In this document: in pieces, positions 25,601-32,517 of the stretch
How the letters are laid out: each line of letters begins with the position of its first letter
Numbering within the stretch: position 1 is the first letter of the stretch
Source: Rubricoccaceae bacterium
GTDB taxonomy: Bacteria; Bacteroidota; Rhodothermia; Rhodothermales; Rubricoccaceae
Assembly (NCBI GenBank): GCA_024639085.1
Contig: JAHEJB010000008.1
Location: 1-42,117, forward strand
Direction: 5' to 3'
DNA: 42,117 bases
The notes under the pieces: model-generated
Told to the model about the DNA's origin: nothing
Seen by the model: only the letters and a program-made list of their open reading frames with translations
The model's database searches: none
Made by a program: the position numbers and the translations under genes

Positions 25601-25754
25601 CAACCGCGTATTCCCGACACGCAACAACAGTCGCATCAGAAATGTGCGTCCTGCGCTCGGCGACGCTGCGGCTGGATCATTGCGCGCGCCGGCAGGGCAT
25701 CCCGAGCGGATGTTAGGGTTTGGAGCAGTTCCGGCAGATCTACTGGGCTACTGA
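22668..25754 (+). CDS. GH3 beta-N-acetylhexosaminidase (NagZ-like) fused to beta-lactamase-like serine hydrolase
   Basis: A 1028-residue exported fusion with an N-terminal membrane/signal segment (MFKVLAVTLVVSFAAWW). The GH3 domain (about 50-400) has KHFPGHGDTETDSH at 233-246, containing the NagZ-type Asp-His acid/base dyad, and nucleophile D318 (VVTDGLD). A GH3 C-terminal domain follows (about 440-630). Residues 645-1028 are a class C/PBP-like domain with S708-VT-K711, Y798-S-D (YxN position) and H956-TG (KTG position). Both halves act on peptidoglycan-type substrates, pointing to periplasmic wall turnover. ATG 22668 is chosen because the longer frame starts inside a terminator. ATG 22698 is also possible. 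Confidence 0.9.
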   Translation: MFSSPRRSPLMFKVLAVTLVVSFAAWWTALSDPNTNPISPPPADPLELLWPGTTRWTESVLDTLTLETKVAQLFVTHAHATLEGTTGAEWERLSDLVEDFHVGGILFLSGEAARQAESTRNLQERAAIPLLIAQDMEYGTGMRVDGGTSFPKAMALGATRDPALAYLMGKATAEEARGMGVHQNYAPVADINNNPLNPIINVRSFGEDPELVGTMVAAYIRGMQDGGLIATAKHFPGHGDTETDSHSALPTLPFDRNRLDEIELVPFRRAVDSGVMAVMTGHLALPLLDSERPATLSEPIISGLLREELGFEGLVVTDGLDMEGIADGMQIGEIAVRALEAGVDQLILTRDERRAHRAIMRAIDEGRITEDRIDASLTRILRAKAWAGLADPLANQPIISNTRSDEQPEPGGVEDAAEAFREVRRTQFAQLAAPSASLLQRSSMLADQIARESITLLQNNNGPVPFVGPDAPRSFLTLILDDSEDETTGELFAAAVSAGVPIGSVTTQRRLGVGSTEAEFVQALSLVSQHDIILVPSFVRVRSWSGSIELPARHKDFLEQVMALGRPVVLLAFGNPYIPLGLPEPAAFVSAFGGSAESQRAAADALFGRIALRGKLPITIPGRYTFGEGVQLEQAALRSGTPEEAGMSADVLEHLDDVINRAIRNRAFPGAAVAVGRGGVIVKERGYGYFTYANVDRVSERSQYDLASVTKVVATTAAAMKLYEEGRLDLDQRVAHYVPEFGQRGKARVTIRQLLSHSAGQRAFHPFHTDEDIHSARDILRFIYADSARYTPGTRTVYSDFDMIVLGEVIEEITRQPLEDYVRDSFFEPLGMTSTRFLGTGRRDPTVVPTESDRSFRGRLLQGEVHDEAAWMLGGVSGHAGLFSTAEDLARFAYMLTNGGEAYGRRYFRPETIELFTTRVSSRGRYPMALGWMSWRSQNEGSSSAGRLFGPRSFGHTGYTGTSIWIDPDEDLFVIMLTNRVFPTRNNSRIRNVRPALGDAAAGSLRAPAGHPERMLGFGAVPADLLGY

Positions 25755-25838
25755 CAAACTGTTCAAGAGTTTGTTGAGCAGGAACACATCTCGTGACCTC
25801 CTGTTGCACCGCCACTTTCCAATCCAGTTCGATTGTTT

Positions 25839-26138
25839 ATGCCCACGTATGTATACCGCCGCGAAGATGGAACTACGTTCGAAGTCTTCCAATCCATTTC
25901 GGAAGATGCGCTAACCGAGGATCCAGAGACGGGACAGAAAATCGAACGTGTGATCTCTGGTGGGGTCGGACTCCAGTTCAAGGGCACAGGATTCTACCTG
26001 ACGGATTACGCACGGCCCGGAGGTAACGGCAATGACTCGAAGGAGTCTTCGGCGGATAGCAAACCAGCGGCGGAAAACAAGTCGAAGACAAAATCCGACA
26101 CGAAGAGCGCTTCATCATCCGATTCGACGAAAAAGTAG
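25839..26138 (+). CDS. FmdB-family small protein lacking the zinc-ribbon cysteines
   Basis: A 99-residue protein opening MPTYVYRREDGTTFEVFQS and continuing SGGVGLQFKGTGFYLTDYA, the two conserved ends of FmdB-type zinc-ribbon proteins. The four ribbon Cys are all absent: the first knuckle reads RREDG and the second EDPETGQK. The C-terminal 40 residues are a Lys/Ser/Asp-rich disordered tail, common in the family. FmdB proteins are small putative regulators of uncertain role. Zinc binding is not expected here. ATG 25839 is used; the TTG two codons upstream adds nothing conserved. Confidence 0.82.
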   Translation: MPTYVYRREDGTTFEVFQSISEDALTEDPETGQKIERVISGGVGLQFKGTGFYLTDYARPGGNGNDSKESSADSKPAAENKSKTKSDTKSASSSDSTKK

Positions 26139-26151
26139 CGGACTCAATCGC

Positions 26152-27600
26152 TTACCGAGCTGCACCTTCCCTCCAGCGGCGGACGGCTCGGCGCCAGACG
26201 GTTTCGTAGGAGTTACTTCGTTGAAGCACCCAGTTCTCAAACGCCGTGCGTTCTGATGCATAGAATGACGCCTTCTCGAAAACAAACGAGGAGAGTCCAT
26301 CGCGAGCAGAGAGATCGTAGTGCCACGTTTCTGAATCAAACCGGGTATCCACGAACGCGGGCGGTCCGAACAGGACGTACACCATTCCACGATCCGTCTT
26401 CCAGCCTTCTTTATACGTCGTGAAGAGCATATTCGCCTGCTCAACGCGCTCGAAATAGAGCCGCACAACCCCGGAGGCGACTCGGCGATCATTGAAAAGG
26501 CTACCCCAGAAGGCATCAAAATGACGTCGACGCTCGGTAACAGACTCACCTTCGGCAATCGCCTCCAGTTCGCGGTCGGACGTTATGTAGGCAAGCGCAT
26601 CAATGAGATCATCCACTTCCGCAAGCCGTGGATAATCTGCCTCGCGGACTGCAAATTCACGCGTTTGCTCAGCGAAGGGAGTCTGATCAGTTGACGTTCT
26701 CGCCTCCATCTGTATGCGATACATGCCTGGAGACAGCGGTGGCAAGTTGATCTCCACCGTTACGGCGTCTGCAGCCTGATCGAGCGTTCGCGTGCTGGTC
26801 TGTATGGTGTCCATCGGCGGCGCATTGAAATCAACACCTTTGAATTGGAGTGAGGAACGCGCATAGCTGAGCCAAAACCCAGGACGAGCCACCATTGTGT
26901 CGCTTTCGAGCTGTTCAAGCTGGAGGCGAACGCTGGCTCCCGCTGGAACCTGATACAGGTCGATCGTAGAGCGGAGGGAATCGAAGCCGGTCGGCACGCT
27001 GAGCGCAACCTGGGGTTCGAAGGCTTCGCCAGGCCGTCTCACCTCAATGTGCATCCGACTCATGGCCGGTTCGCCCGTCGGCGCAGGAACGGTGATGCGC
27101 TGTTGCCGGAAAACCGACTTGTTCGTGCTCTCGTCCGACAGCATGACAGAAACGACGTAGGTGCCGGGCTGAACATCCAGCCTCTCTTCGCGGATGTACG
27201 GGCGAAAGGATTGCGTGGCCGCGTAGGACGCCACACGCAGCGTATCGAGGAAGTTCACGGAGCGAATTCGGTGTCCTCCGATATCGTCGACGATGGCTAC
27301 ATCGTACCGCGCTATCGCCTCGAATCCGAAGCCATCTCGCGTGTACGCGAGCGAGGCCTGGGGAAGACCAAGATAGAGATCCAGGCCCGATTCTCCGTCA
27401 CGCAACGTGGCGATGGCCTCCAGATCAAAATTGGGTAATCCCGGCTGGTATTCTGCGGAGCGTCCCGCGTCCGCCGAATCCAATCCCGACGCTCCTGAAC
27501 ATCCTACAAGTCTGATCAGTATTAGGCAAAGAAGCAGCAGGCCAACACTTAGACACCTGGTGGGAGCGACCGTCCCTTGGTGATGCCGGGCCTTGAGCAT
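26152..27600 (-). CDS. GWxTD-domain lipoprotein
   Basis: A 482-residue lipoprotein: hydrophobic segment ending RLVGC (lipid Cys 34), then beta-rich repeats (about 60-330) and a C-terminal GWxTD domain (about 345-482) with G399-WKTD and RGMVYVLFGPP. GWxTD proteins are typical of Bacteroidota and relatives; their function is undetermined, probably surface or periplasmic. The ATG (complement of 27598-27600) lies 1 bp beyond the tpiA stop, so the two are translationally linked; the longer frame reading into tpiA is rejected. The gene is convergent with the FmdB-like gene, with a 13-bp gap. Confidence 0.85.
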   Translation of the reverse strand: MLKARHHQGTVAPTRCLSVGLLLLCLILIRLVGCSGASGLDSADAGRSAEYQPGLPNFDLEAIATLRDGESGLDLYLGLPQASLAYTRDGFGFEAIARYDVAIVDDIGGHRIRSVNFLDTLRVASYAATQSFRPYIREERLDVQPGTYVVSVMLSDESTNKSVFRQQRITVPAPTGEPAMSRMHIEVRRPGEAFEPQVALSVPTGFDSLRSTIDLYQVPAGASVRLQLEQLESDTMVARPGFWLSYARSSLQFKGVDFNAPPMDTIQTSTRTLDQAADAVTVEINLPPLSPGMYRIQMEARTSTDQTPFAEQTREFAVREADYPRLAEVDDLIDALAYITSDRELEAIAEGESVTERRRHFDAFWGSLFNDRRVASGVVRLYFERVEQANMLFTTYKEGWKTDRGMVYVLFGPPAFVDTRFDSETWHYDLSARDGLSSFVFEKASFYASERTAFENWVLQRSNSYETVWRRAVRRWREGAAR

Positions 27601-27601
27601 G

Positions 27602-28360
27602 TTAGCGTCGCGCGGAATCGGCCGCAGCTCGAACAATGGCTGCAAACGATTCCGCATCCAGGCTGGCGCCGCCGATAAGGCCACCGTCGATGTCCGGCTG
27701 AGAAAACAAATCAGTAGCGTTGTCGGGCTTTACACTTCCACCGTAAAGAATGGGGACGTTGTACTCTGCGCCAAATCGAGCAATCAGGTTCTCTCGGATG
27801 AATGCATGCATGGCCTGGGCCTGCTCGGGAGACGCCGTTCTACCCGTTCCAATTGCCCAAACCGGTTCATACGCCACGACAAGCTGGTTGCCATGCTTCA
27901 GAGAAACGCCTCCCAGGCCGCCCGTCAATTGTCGCCCTACGACGGTCTCGGCATTGTCTGCGTCGCGTTCTTCGAGTGATTCTCCAACGCAGAGGATGGG
28001 CGTCATTTCGTGTTTCATCACCTGCTTCACCTTCTCGCCCACGAAAGCGTCCGATTCGTTGAAATACTGTCTACGTTCTGAGTGGCCGACAATCACGTAT
28101 GTACAGCCAACGCCCTTCAACATAAGCGGCGAGACCTCCCCCGTGAAGGCGCCCGTCTCTCCCGGAAAGACATTCTGGGCTCCCAGCGTTACACGGGAAT
28201 TCCGAACCTGCTCACGCACGGCCTCCAACCATACGGCCGGCGGACACACTACCACGTCCACAACACGCGCGTCCGGTTCCGTCAGCCTGACTACTTCCGA
28301 TGCCAATCGGCTTGCTGCACGATGATCCGTGTGCATCTTCCAGTTACCTGCGACAAACAT
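27602..28360 (-). CDS. tpiA: Triose-phosphate isomerase
   Basis: Glycolytic/gluconeogenic interconversion of dihydroxyacetone phosphate and glyceraldehyde 3-phosphate. The 252-residue TIM barrel shows all catalytic elements: N6 and K8 (AGNWKMH), H93 (VGHSERR), E165 (AYEPVWAIGTG), with the mobile loop directly after and LYGGSV phosphate-binding near the end. Length and start are standard. It is followed after 1 bp by the GWxTD lipoprotein gene on the same strand. Confidence 0.97.
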   Translation of the reverse strand: MFVAGNWKMHTDHRAASRLASEVVRLTEPDARVVDVVVCPPAVWLEAVREQVRNSRVTLGAQNVFPGETGAFTGEVSPLMLKGVGCTYVIVGHSERRQYFNESDAFVGEKVKQVMKHEMTPILCVGESLEERDADNAETVVGRQLTGGLGGVSLKHGNQLVVAYEPVWAIGTGRTASPEQAQAMHAFIRENLIARFGAEYNVPILYGGSVKPDNATDLFSQPDIDGGLIGGASLDAESFAAIVRAAADSARR

Positions 28361-28499
28361 GAGCGAATGGGCTACACTTTTAGATTGAGTTTGGGGGGAG
28401 CAAGATGCCCTTGAAAGGACCGGATCTTGTCTCTATGCTCTACATTGTTGTGCAAAATACATCGACGCCAGTTAGTCCAGCCCCAGTACTTCCTCAGTG

Positions 28500-28949
28500 A
28501 TGATCCGCAATCGCCTCATCCTGCCCACATTTGTTTGCGCCCTTGTGCTAGCTGCGATTGGCTGTGATGCTCTCGTGGATCGCCCAGAGCTAGCGCGTGA
28601 TTTTGGGTCGCCATACAATGTGCTATTTGGCGAGGTTGTAGAGGCGGCGAATGGCCTAACACAGGCCACTCCGTTTACGGACGGCTCTGGAGCGCTACAC
28701 GTGGCTGTTCAGTTTACGGGCGGATGTGCCAACCACACCTTCAGAGCTGATCACACGCTGGCGGAAGCATCTGCTACCGTCTGGTTGGTACATGCGTCCA
28801 ACGGTGAAACGTGCGAGGCACTGCTCAGTGTGGAGGTAGTCGTACCCCTGCCCTCTGACGTACTTGAAAAGGACGACATCATCCTCGTGGGGCCGAGCGG
28901 ACAAGACGAGATTGCCACACGATTTGATAATCCCAGCGAAGACCCTTAG
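28500..28949 (+). CDS. Small lipoprotein, unknown function
   Basis: A 149-residue product with a lipoprotein signal ending LAAIGC (lipid Cys 22). The mature part has SPYNVLFGEVVEAANG, QFTGGCANHTFRADH (a Cys and two His that could bind metal or be part of a disulfide with ASNGETCEALL) and VVVPLPSD. I do not recognise the family. GTG (28497) and ATG (28500) are adjacent; ATG is used. It is divergent from tpiA by 139 bp and its stop overlaps the convergent bcp stop by three bases, so no terminator separates them. Confidence 0.65.
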   Translation: MIRNRLILPTFVCALVLAAIGCDALVDRPELARDFGSPYNVLFGEVVEAANGLTQATPFTDGSGALHVAVQFTGGCANHTFRADHTLAEASATVWLVHASNGETCEALLSVEVVVPLPSDVLEKDDIILVGPSGQDEIATRFDNPSEDP

Positions 28950-29419
28950 GCGGCTTTCGGTACCTTTCTCAGTATTTCCTGAGCGTGGTCGGCATTCTTT
29001 GGACGCTTGAAGACGTGTGCAATCACTCCGTTGGGGTCGATGAGAAAAGTGAACCGTTTCGTACCCATCACAAGGTTGCCGTACATGTTTTTTTCGCCCC
29101 ACGTCCCGTAGGCATTCAGGATTTTCTTCTCAGGATCGGCGACCAGTGGAAAGGGCAAATCGAATTTGTCAGCGAAAGCCTTGTGTGAATCAACGTCATC
29201 TCGCGAAACGCCTATCACGACTATTCCTGCCTCTTTAAGCTCGCTGTAGCCGTCTCTAAGGCTGCATGCCTGCTTCGTGCAAACCGGAGTGTCATCTTCC
29301 GGATAGAAGTACAGTGCTACATACTTCCCTTTAAAATCTGCAAGCGAAACGGTCTCACCAGTCTGTGTTGTTCCTTTGAACGGTGGGGCAATATCCCCGG
29401 GCTCTGGTACGGTGCTCAT
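28946..29419 (-). CDS. bcp: Thiol peroxidase of the Bcp/PrxQ type
   Basis: A thioredoxin-dependent peroxiredoxin that reduces H2O2 and organic hydroperoxides in the cytoplasm. The 157-residue thioredoxin-fold protein has the active-site block [16 protein letters not shown], with peroxidatic C47 and resolving C52 in the PrxQ spacing. [13 protein letters not shown] near residues 125-137 is the usual C-terminal strand pair. Val replaces the common Gly before the peroxidatic Cys (PVCT for PGCT), a mild variation. Its start overlaps the surE stop (ATGA), so the two are co-translated. Confidence 0.95.
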   Translation of the reverse strand: MSTVPEPGDIAPPFKGTTQTGETVSLADFKGKYVALYFYPEDDTPVCTKQACSLRDGYSELKEAGIVVIGVSRDDVDSHKAFADKFDLPFPLVADPEKKILNAYGTWGEKNMYGNLVMGTKRFTFLIDPNGVIAHVFKRPKNADHAQEILRKVPKAA

Positions 29420-30258
29420 ATGTCGGTTGGTACGGGGTTGATCGATTCGACGTGCCAGTCCCAGGCCTCTAGACGGCTGAGATGCTTGTAGGCTGTCAGA
29501 TCATAGTGAATGGGGGTTACAGACACGTAGCCTTGGTCGATAGCGTGGAGATCTGTATCGTGACCATCGTCGAGGTTTACGAAGTGGCCTCCAAGCCAGT
29601 AATACGGACGGTTCATTGGATCACGGCGTTCTTCAAACTCTTCTTCCCAACGCGCATGCGCCTGCCTCGTGACTTCTATGCCTCTTATGTGCTCCATCTT
29701 CTGGTCCGGCACGTTCACGTTTAGAAGCACACCAGAAGGAAGACCGTGCTCAAGGATTCGCCCCGCGACGATTCGAGCGTATCGCCCGGCAGCCTCAAAA
29801 TCTACTTCGGGATCCCAGGAGCAATGCGACACAGCGAATGATGGAATTCCGAGGATGGCAGCTTCGGTCGCGGCACTCACTGTGCCAGAGTAGATCACAT
29901 TTACAGCTGCGTTTGGGCCGTGGTTAATCCCGCTCACGACGAGATCTGGTCTGCGCGGAAGCAATTTTTGAGACGCAAGTTTCACGCAATCGGCGGGCGT
30001 TCCTGTAACGGCTCGCGCCCAGATCGGGCCTTCTGGTCCCTCAAACAACCAAGGATGGGCCCGCATTGGGTCCCGAACCGTTATAGAGTGTCCGACAGCA
30101 CTCTGCTCCTGGATGGGCGCAACTACGGCAAGAGTCCCTAGACCTGTTAATGCGGATGCAAGGGCGGCAAGCCCGTTCGCATCCACGCCATCGTCATTGG
30201 ACAACAGGATGAGCGGACGGTCCGGCTGAACGTCCAGGGGAATCGAATTACGGGGCAT
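29416..30258 (-). CDS. surE: 5'/3'-nucleotidase SurE
   Basis: A metal-dependent nucleoside-monophosphate phosphatase involved in survival and nucleotide housekeeping. The N-terminal signature LLSNDDG contains D22 and D23 for metal binding; S53 (EQSAVGHS) and N112 (SGINHGPN) complete the site, and [21 protein letters not shown] follows as in the family. The protein is 280 residues, slightly longer than the E. coli enzyme, with an extra N-terminal 14 residues. It lies directly upstream of bcp with overlapping stop/start. panB ends 49 bp upstream on the same strand, so panB-surE-bcp may be one transcript. Confidence 0.96.
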   Translation of the reverse strand: MPRNSIPLDVQPDRPLILLSNDDGVDANGLAALASALTGLGTLAVVAPIQEQSAVGHSITVRDPMRAHPWLFEGPEGPIWARAVTGTPADCVKLASQKLLPRRPDLVVSGINHGPNAAVNVIYSGTVSAATEAAILGIPSFAVSHCSWDPEVDFEAAGRYARIVAGRILEHGLPSGVLLNVNVPDQKMEHIRGIEVTRQAHARWEEEFEERRDPMNRPYYWLGGHFVNLDDGHDTDLHAIDQGYVSVTPIHYDLTAYKHLSRLEAWDWHVESINPVPTDI

Positions 30259-30306
30259 ACTCTTTTATCTCAACAGTGGCAGCGCACTCATGCAAAATGA
30301 TCGCTC

Positions 30307-31140
30307 TCAATAACTCTCGTCATCGTTCGGGAAATTGCGAGCACGGACATCTTCGACATAACCCTGAACGGCCTGTGTCATGGTTCCGGCAAGATCTGCA
30401 TAGCGACGAACAAAGCGGGGGTTGAAGTCCTGCGTGAGACCGAGCAGATCGTGGGTTACGAGAACCTGACCGCTGCAACCACCGCCAGCCCCAATTCCGA
30501 TGGTCGGGATTGAAATGCTCTCAGTCACTTCTGTGGCAAGTGTCGCAGGAATCTTCTCAAGCACCACCGCGAAGCAGCCCGACTTCTCAAGTTTGCGAAT
30601 GTCGCGGCGCACAGAATCTGCCTCTTGTTCTTCTCGTGCCCTGACTTTGTAGGTCCCGAATTTGTAGATGCTCTGCGGCGTCAACCCAAGGTGCCCCATG
30701 ACAGGGATGCCCGCGTCGATAATTCGGCGGACAGAATCAACGGAGACAGAGCCACCTTCAAGTTTCACAGCATGAGCGCCGGTTTCCTTCATCACACGAA
30801 TCGCCGAGCGCAGGGCCTCGCGCGAACTGCCTTGATAGGAGCCGAAGGGAAGATCAACAACAACCAAGGCCCGGTTTACTCCACGGACCACACACTGCGC
30901 GTGATAAATCATCTGGTCGAGCGTAACTGGCAGCGTGGTCTCATGCCCGGCCATCACGTTCGAAGCCGAATCGCCGACAAGCAGAACATCAATTCCGGCT
31001 TCATCGAGGATGCGTGCAGACGTATAGTCGTAAGCCGTCAGCATCGCGATCGGCACACCTTCGCTCTTCATTTCGAGGAGCGTTTGTGTTGTCACTCGCT
31101 TGGCTTCTGCCGCCGCAACGGAAACGGTTTGGGTACTCAT
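30307..31140 (-). CDS. panB: 3-methyl-2-oxobutanoate hydroxymethyltransferase
   Basis: The first committed step of pantothenate/CoA synthesis: adds hydroxymethyl from methylene-tetrahydrofolate to ketoisovalerate, giving ketopantoate. The 277-residue TIM barrel carries Mg-binding D57 (LLVGDSAS) and D96 (VDLPFGSYQ), substrate contacts at K126/E128 (AVKLEGG), GHLGLTPQS and the catalytic VLEKIP Glu, then [15 protein letters not shown]. No other pan gene is nearby. It is separated from the ompH genes by a terminator, so it probably has its own promoter in 31141-31204. Confidence 0.97.
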   Translation of the reverse strand: MSTQTVSVAAAEAKRVTTQTLLEMKSEGVPIAMLTAYDYTSARILDEAGIDVLLVGDSASNVMAGHETTLPVTLDQMIYHAQCVVRGVNRALVVVDLPFGSYQGSSREALRSAIRVMKETGAHAVKLEGGSVSVDSVRRIIDAGIPVMGHLGLTPQSIYKFGTYKVRAREEQEADSVRRDIRKLEKSGCFAVVLEKIPATLATEVTESISIPTIGIGAGGGCSGQVLVTHDLLGLTQDFNPRFVRRYADLAGTMTQAVQGYVEDVRARNFPNDDESY

Positions 31141-31204
31141 GATCCGATCCTCGCTCGTGACATTCTATGAGATTAGTCGAACGTTAAGAATACGGACCCG
31201 CGGA

Positions 31205-31240
31205 CCAAAAAGAACGGGCGGCAACAACGTCACCACCCGT
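31205..31240 (-). terminator. Rho-independent terminator after ompH
   Basis: On the minus strand ACGGGTGG (31240-31233) pairs with CCGCCCGT (8 bp, one G-T pair) and is followed by TCTTTTTGG. It lies 23 bp beyond the second ompH stop and marks the end of the bamA-ompH transcript, separating it from panB. Confidence 0.75.
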
Positions 31241-31263
31241 GTACTCTAAGATTGCGATTCGAA

Positions 31264-31827
31264 TCAGTTCCCCGGTTGATCCGCTGGGATTTCGAGGCCT
31301 AGGTTTGTCATCACCTCTTCTGTGATGTTGATCGCGTCATCAGAGGCGTACAAAATCACGGGCGCGTTGTTGGCGCGGGCCGAGAACACCATTGTCAGGC
31401 CCATTTCTTCGGAAACCAAATCGATGGCACCCTGAAGGCGAATGAGCAACGGTTCCAGCATACGTGCTTCACGTTGTGCCAACTCGTTCCGCCCTCTTGA
31501 TTCGGCTTGCTCTAAGTCGCGTTGAAGCGAAAGGATTTCGTTTTCGCGCTCCTGCTGGGCTTCAGGCGATGCAACGGCACTCTGTGCGAACTGCTGAAGC
31601 TCCGCAAACTTGGTGCGGATCACATTCTCCTGTGCCTGCAAGTCGGCTGCTATCGCCTGATCTCGAGTTTGCAGCGAGTCGCGCATTTCGGAATACTCGG
31701 GCATTTGGACAATGATGATGTCTGGATCGAGGTAGCCTATCTGTACGGACTGCGCGTGTGCACCAAACAGGGGCACGAGGATCGCGGCCAGTAGGCCAAG
31801 TGCACGAAGAGTTGAACGAAAGGTCAT
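31264..31827 (-). CDS. OmpH/Skp-family periplasmic chaperone (second copy)
   Basis: An outer-membrane-protein chaperone, 187 residues. A signal peptide (MTFRSTLRALGLLAAILVPLFGAHA) precedes IGYLDPDIIIVQMPEY, the family's N-terminal strand. A long charged helical arm follows (about 50-130, RDQAIAADLQAQENV through LEQAESRGRNELAQREARM), then a C-terminal strand region (GLTMVFSARAN, VILYASDDAINITEEVM). Trimeric Skp grasps unfolded barrels with such arms. The ATG complementary to 31825-31827 is selected because the longer frame overlaps the upstream ompH gene and has no signal. It is one of two adjacent copies, as is common in Bacteroidota. Confidence 0.9.
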   Translation of the reverse strand: MTFRSTLRALGLLAAILVPLFGAHAQSVQIGYLDPDIIIVQMPEYSEMRDSLQTRDQAIAADLQAQENVIRTKFAELQQFAQSAVASPEAQQERENEILSLQRDLEQAESRGRNELAQREARMLEPLLIRLQGAIDLVSEEMGLTMVFSARANNAPVILYASDDAINITEEVMTNLGLEIPADQPGN

Positions 31828-31891
31828 GTTGATAGTCGAGGTTGGTAGTAGAGAGGTCGTAGTTGGGATGCAAACGCCGGACCGAATGGCC

Positions 31892-32425
31892 TCATATTCC
31901 CGCGCGTCGGGCAGGATCCACATCTAGTTCGTCGAGAACGAGATCGGTTACGTTGTGAGCGTCTTTGGCGTAAAGGAAAATTAGATCGCCGGTCCGATCG
32001 AAGATGAAGTCGTAGTCGCCTTCTTCCGCGATCACTTCAACGGCGTCCAAAACCCGCTCCTGAATGGGTCGCATCGCCTGCTGTTCCTGCCGGAAAAGCT
32101 CTCCATCCGGGCCAAAGTGCCGACGACGAAATTGGCCCATTTCCGTGCGACGCGTCGAGATCTCAGTCTGCTTGCGCTCGCGGTCTTCGGGGGTGTAAAG
32201 CAATTCGCGCGCTTCAAATTCTCGTTCAAGTGCCTCAATCTCTTCAGCCATCCCATCCAGTTCGGCTTGCCACTGGTTCGCCAATCGGTCTACTTGGTCG
32301 CGAGCGGTTTGATACTCCGGGAGCAAACGAAGGATTTCTTCCGAGTCGATGTACGCGAGCTTCTGCTGCGCCGCAACCGGGCTGGCAGCGAGAAGAATAG
32401 CAAGGAGTCCGAGAATGAAGCGCAT
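31892..32425 (-). CDS. OmpH/Skp-family periplasmic chaperone (first copy)
   Basis: A 177-residue chaperone with signal peptide (MRFILGLLAILLAASPVAAQ), the strand KLAYIDSEEILRLLPEYQ and a highly charged coiled-coil arm (about 45-120, including MAEEIEALEREFEARELLYTPE). It ends with the family's YDFIFDRTGDLIFLYAKDAHNVTD block. It sits 92 bp downstream of bamA and upstream of the second copy. Its arm (with a DRERKQTEISTRR patch) differs from the sister gene, so the two may have distinct clients or form mixed oligomers; that is inference. Confidence 0.92.
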   Translation of the reverse strand: MRFILGLLAILLAASPVAAQQKLAYIDSEEILRLLPEYQTARDQVDRLANQWQAELDGMAEEIEALEREFEARELLYTPEDRERKQTEISTRRTEMGQFRRRHFGPDGELFRQEQQAMRPIQERVLDAVEVIAEEGDYDFIFDRTGDLIFLYAKDAHNVTDLVLDELDVDPARRAGI

Positions 32426-32517
32426 GGCGTCCTACGGCTAGGTCAGGGGCGAAACCAGTTGAGTAGCATTCGGGTCGATAGAAACGTGAGGGGTTGGGCA
32501 GTCGGTTCGAGCTTGTT

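Noticed and set aside
25755-25773. CAAACT/AGTTTG hairpin after the GH3 fusion gene
   Set aside because: A 6-bp AT-rich stem with no T-run after it; too weak to call a terminator.
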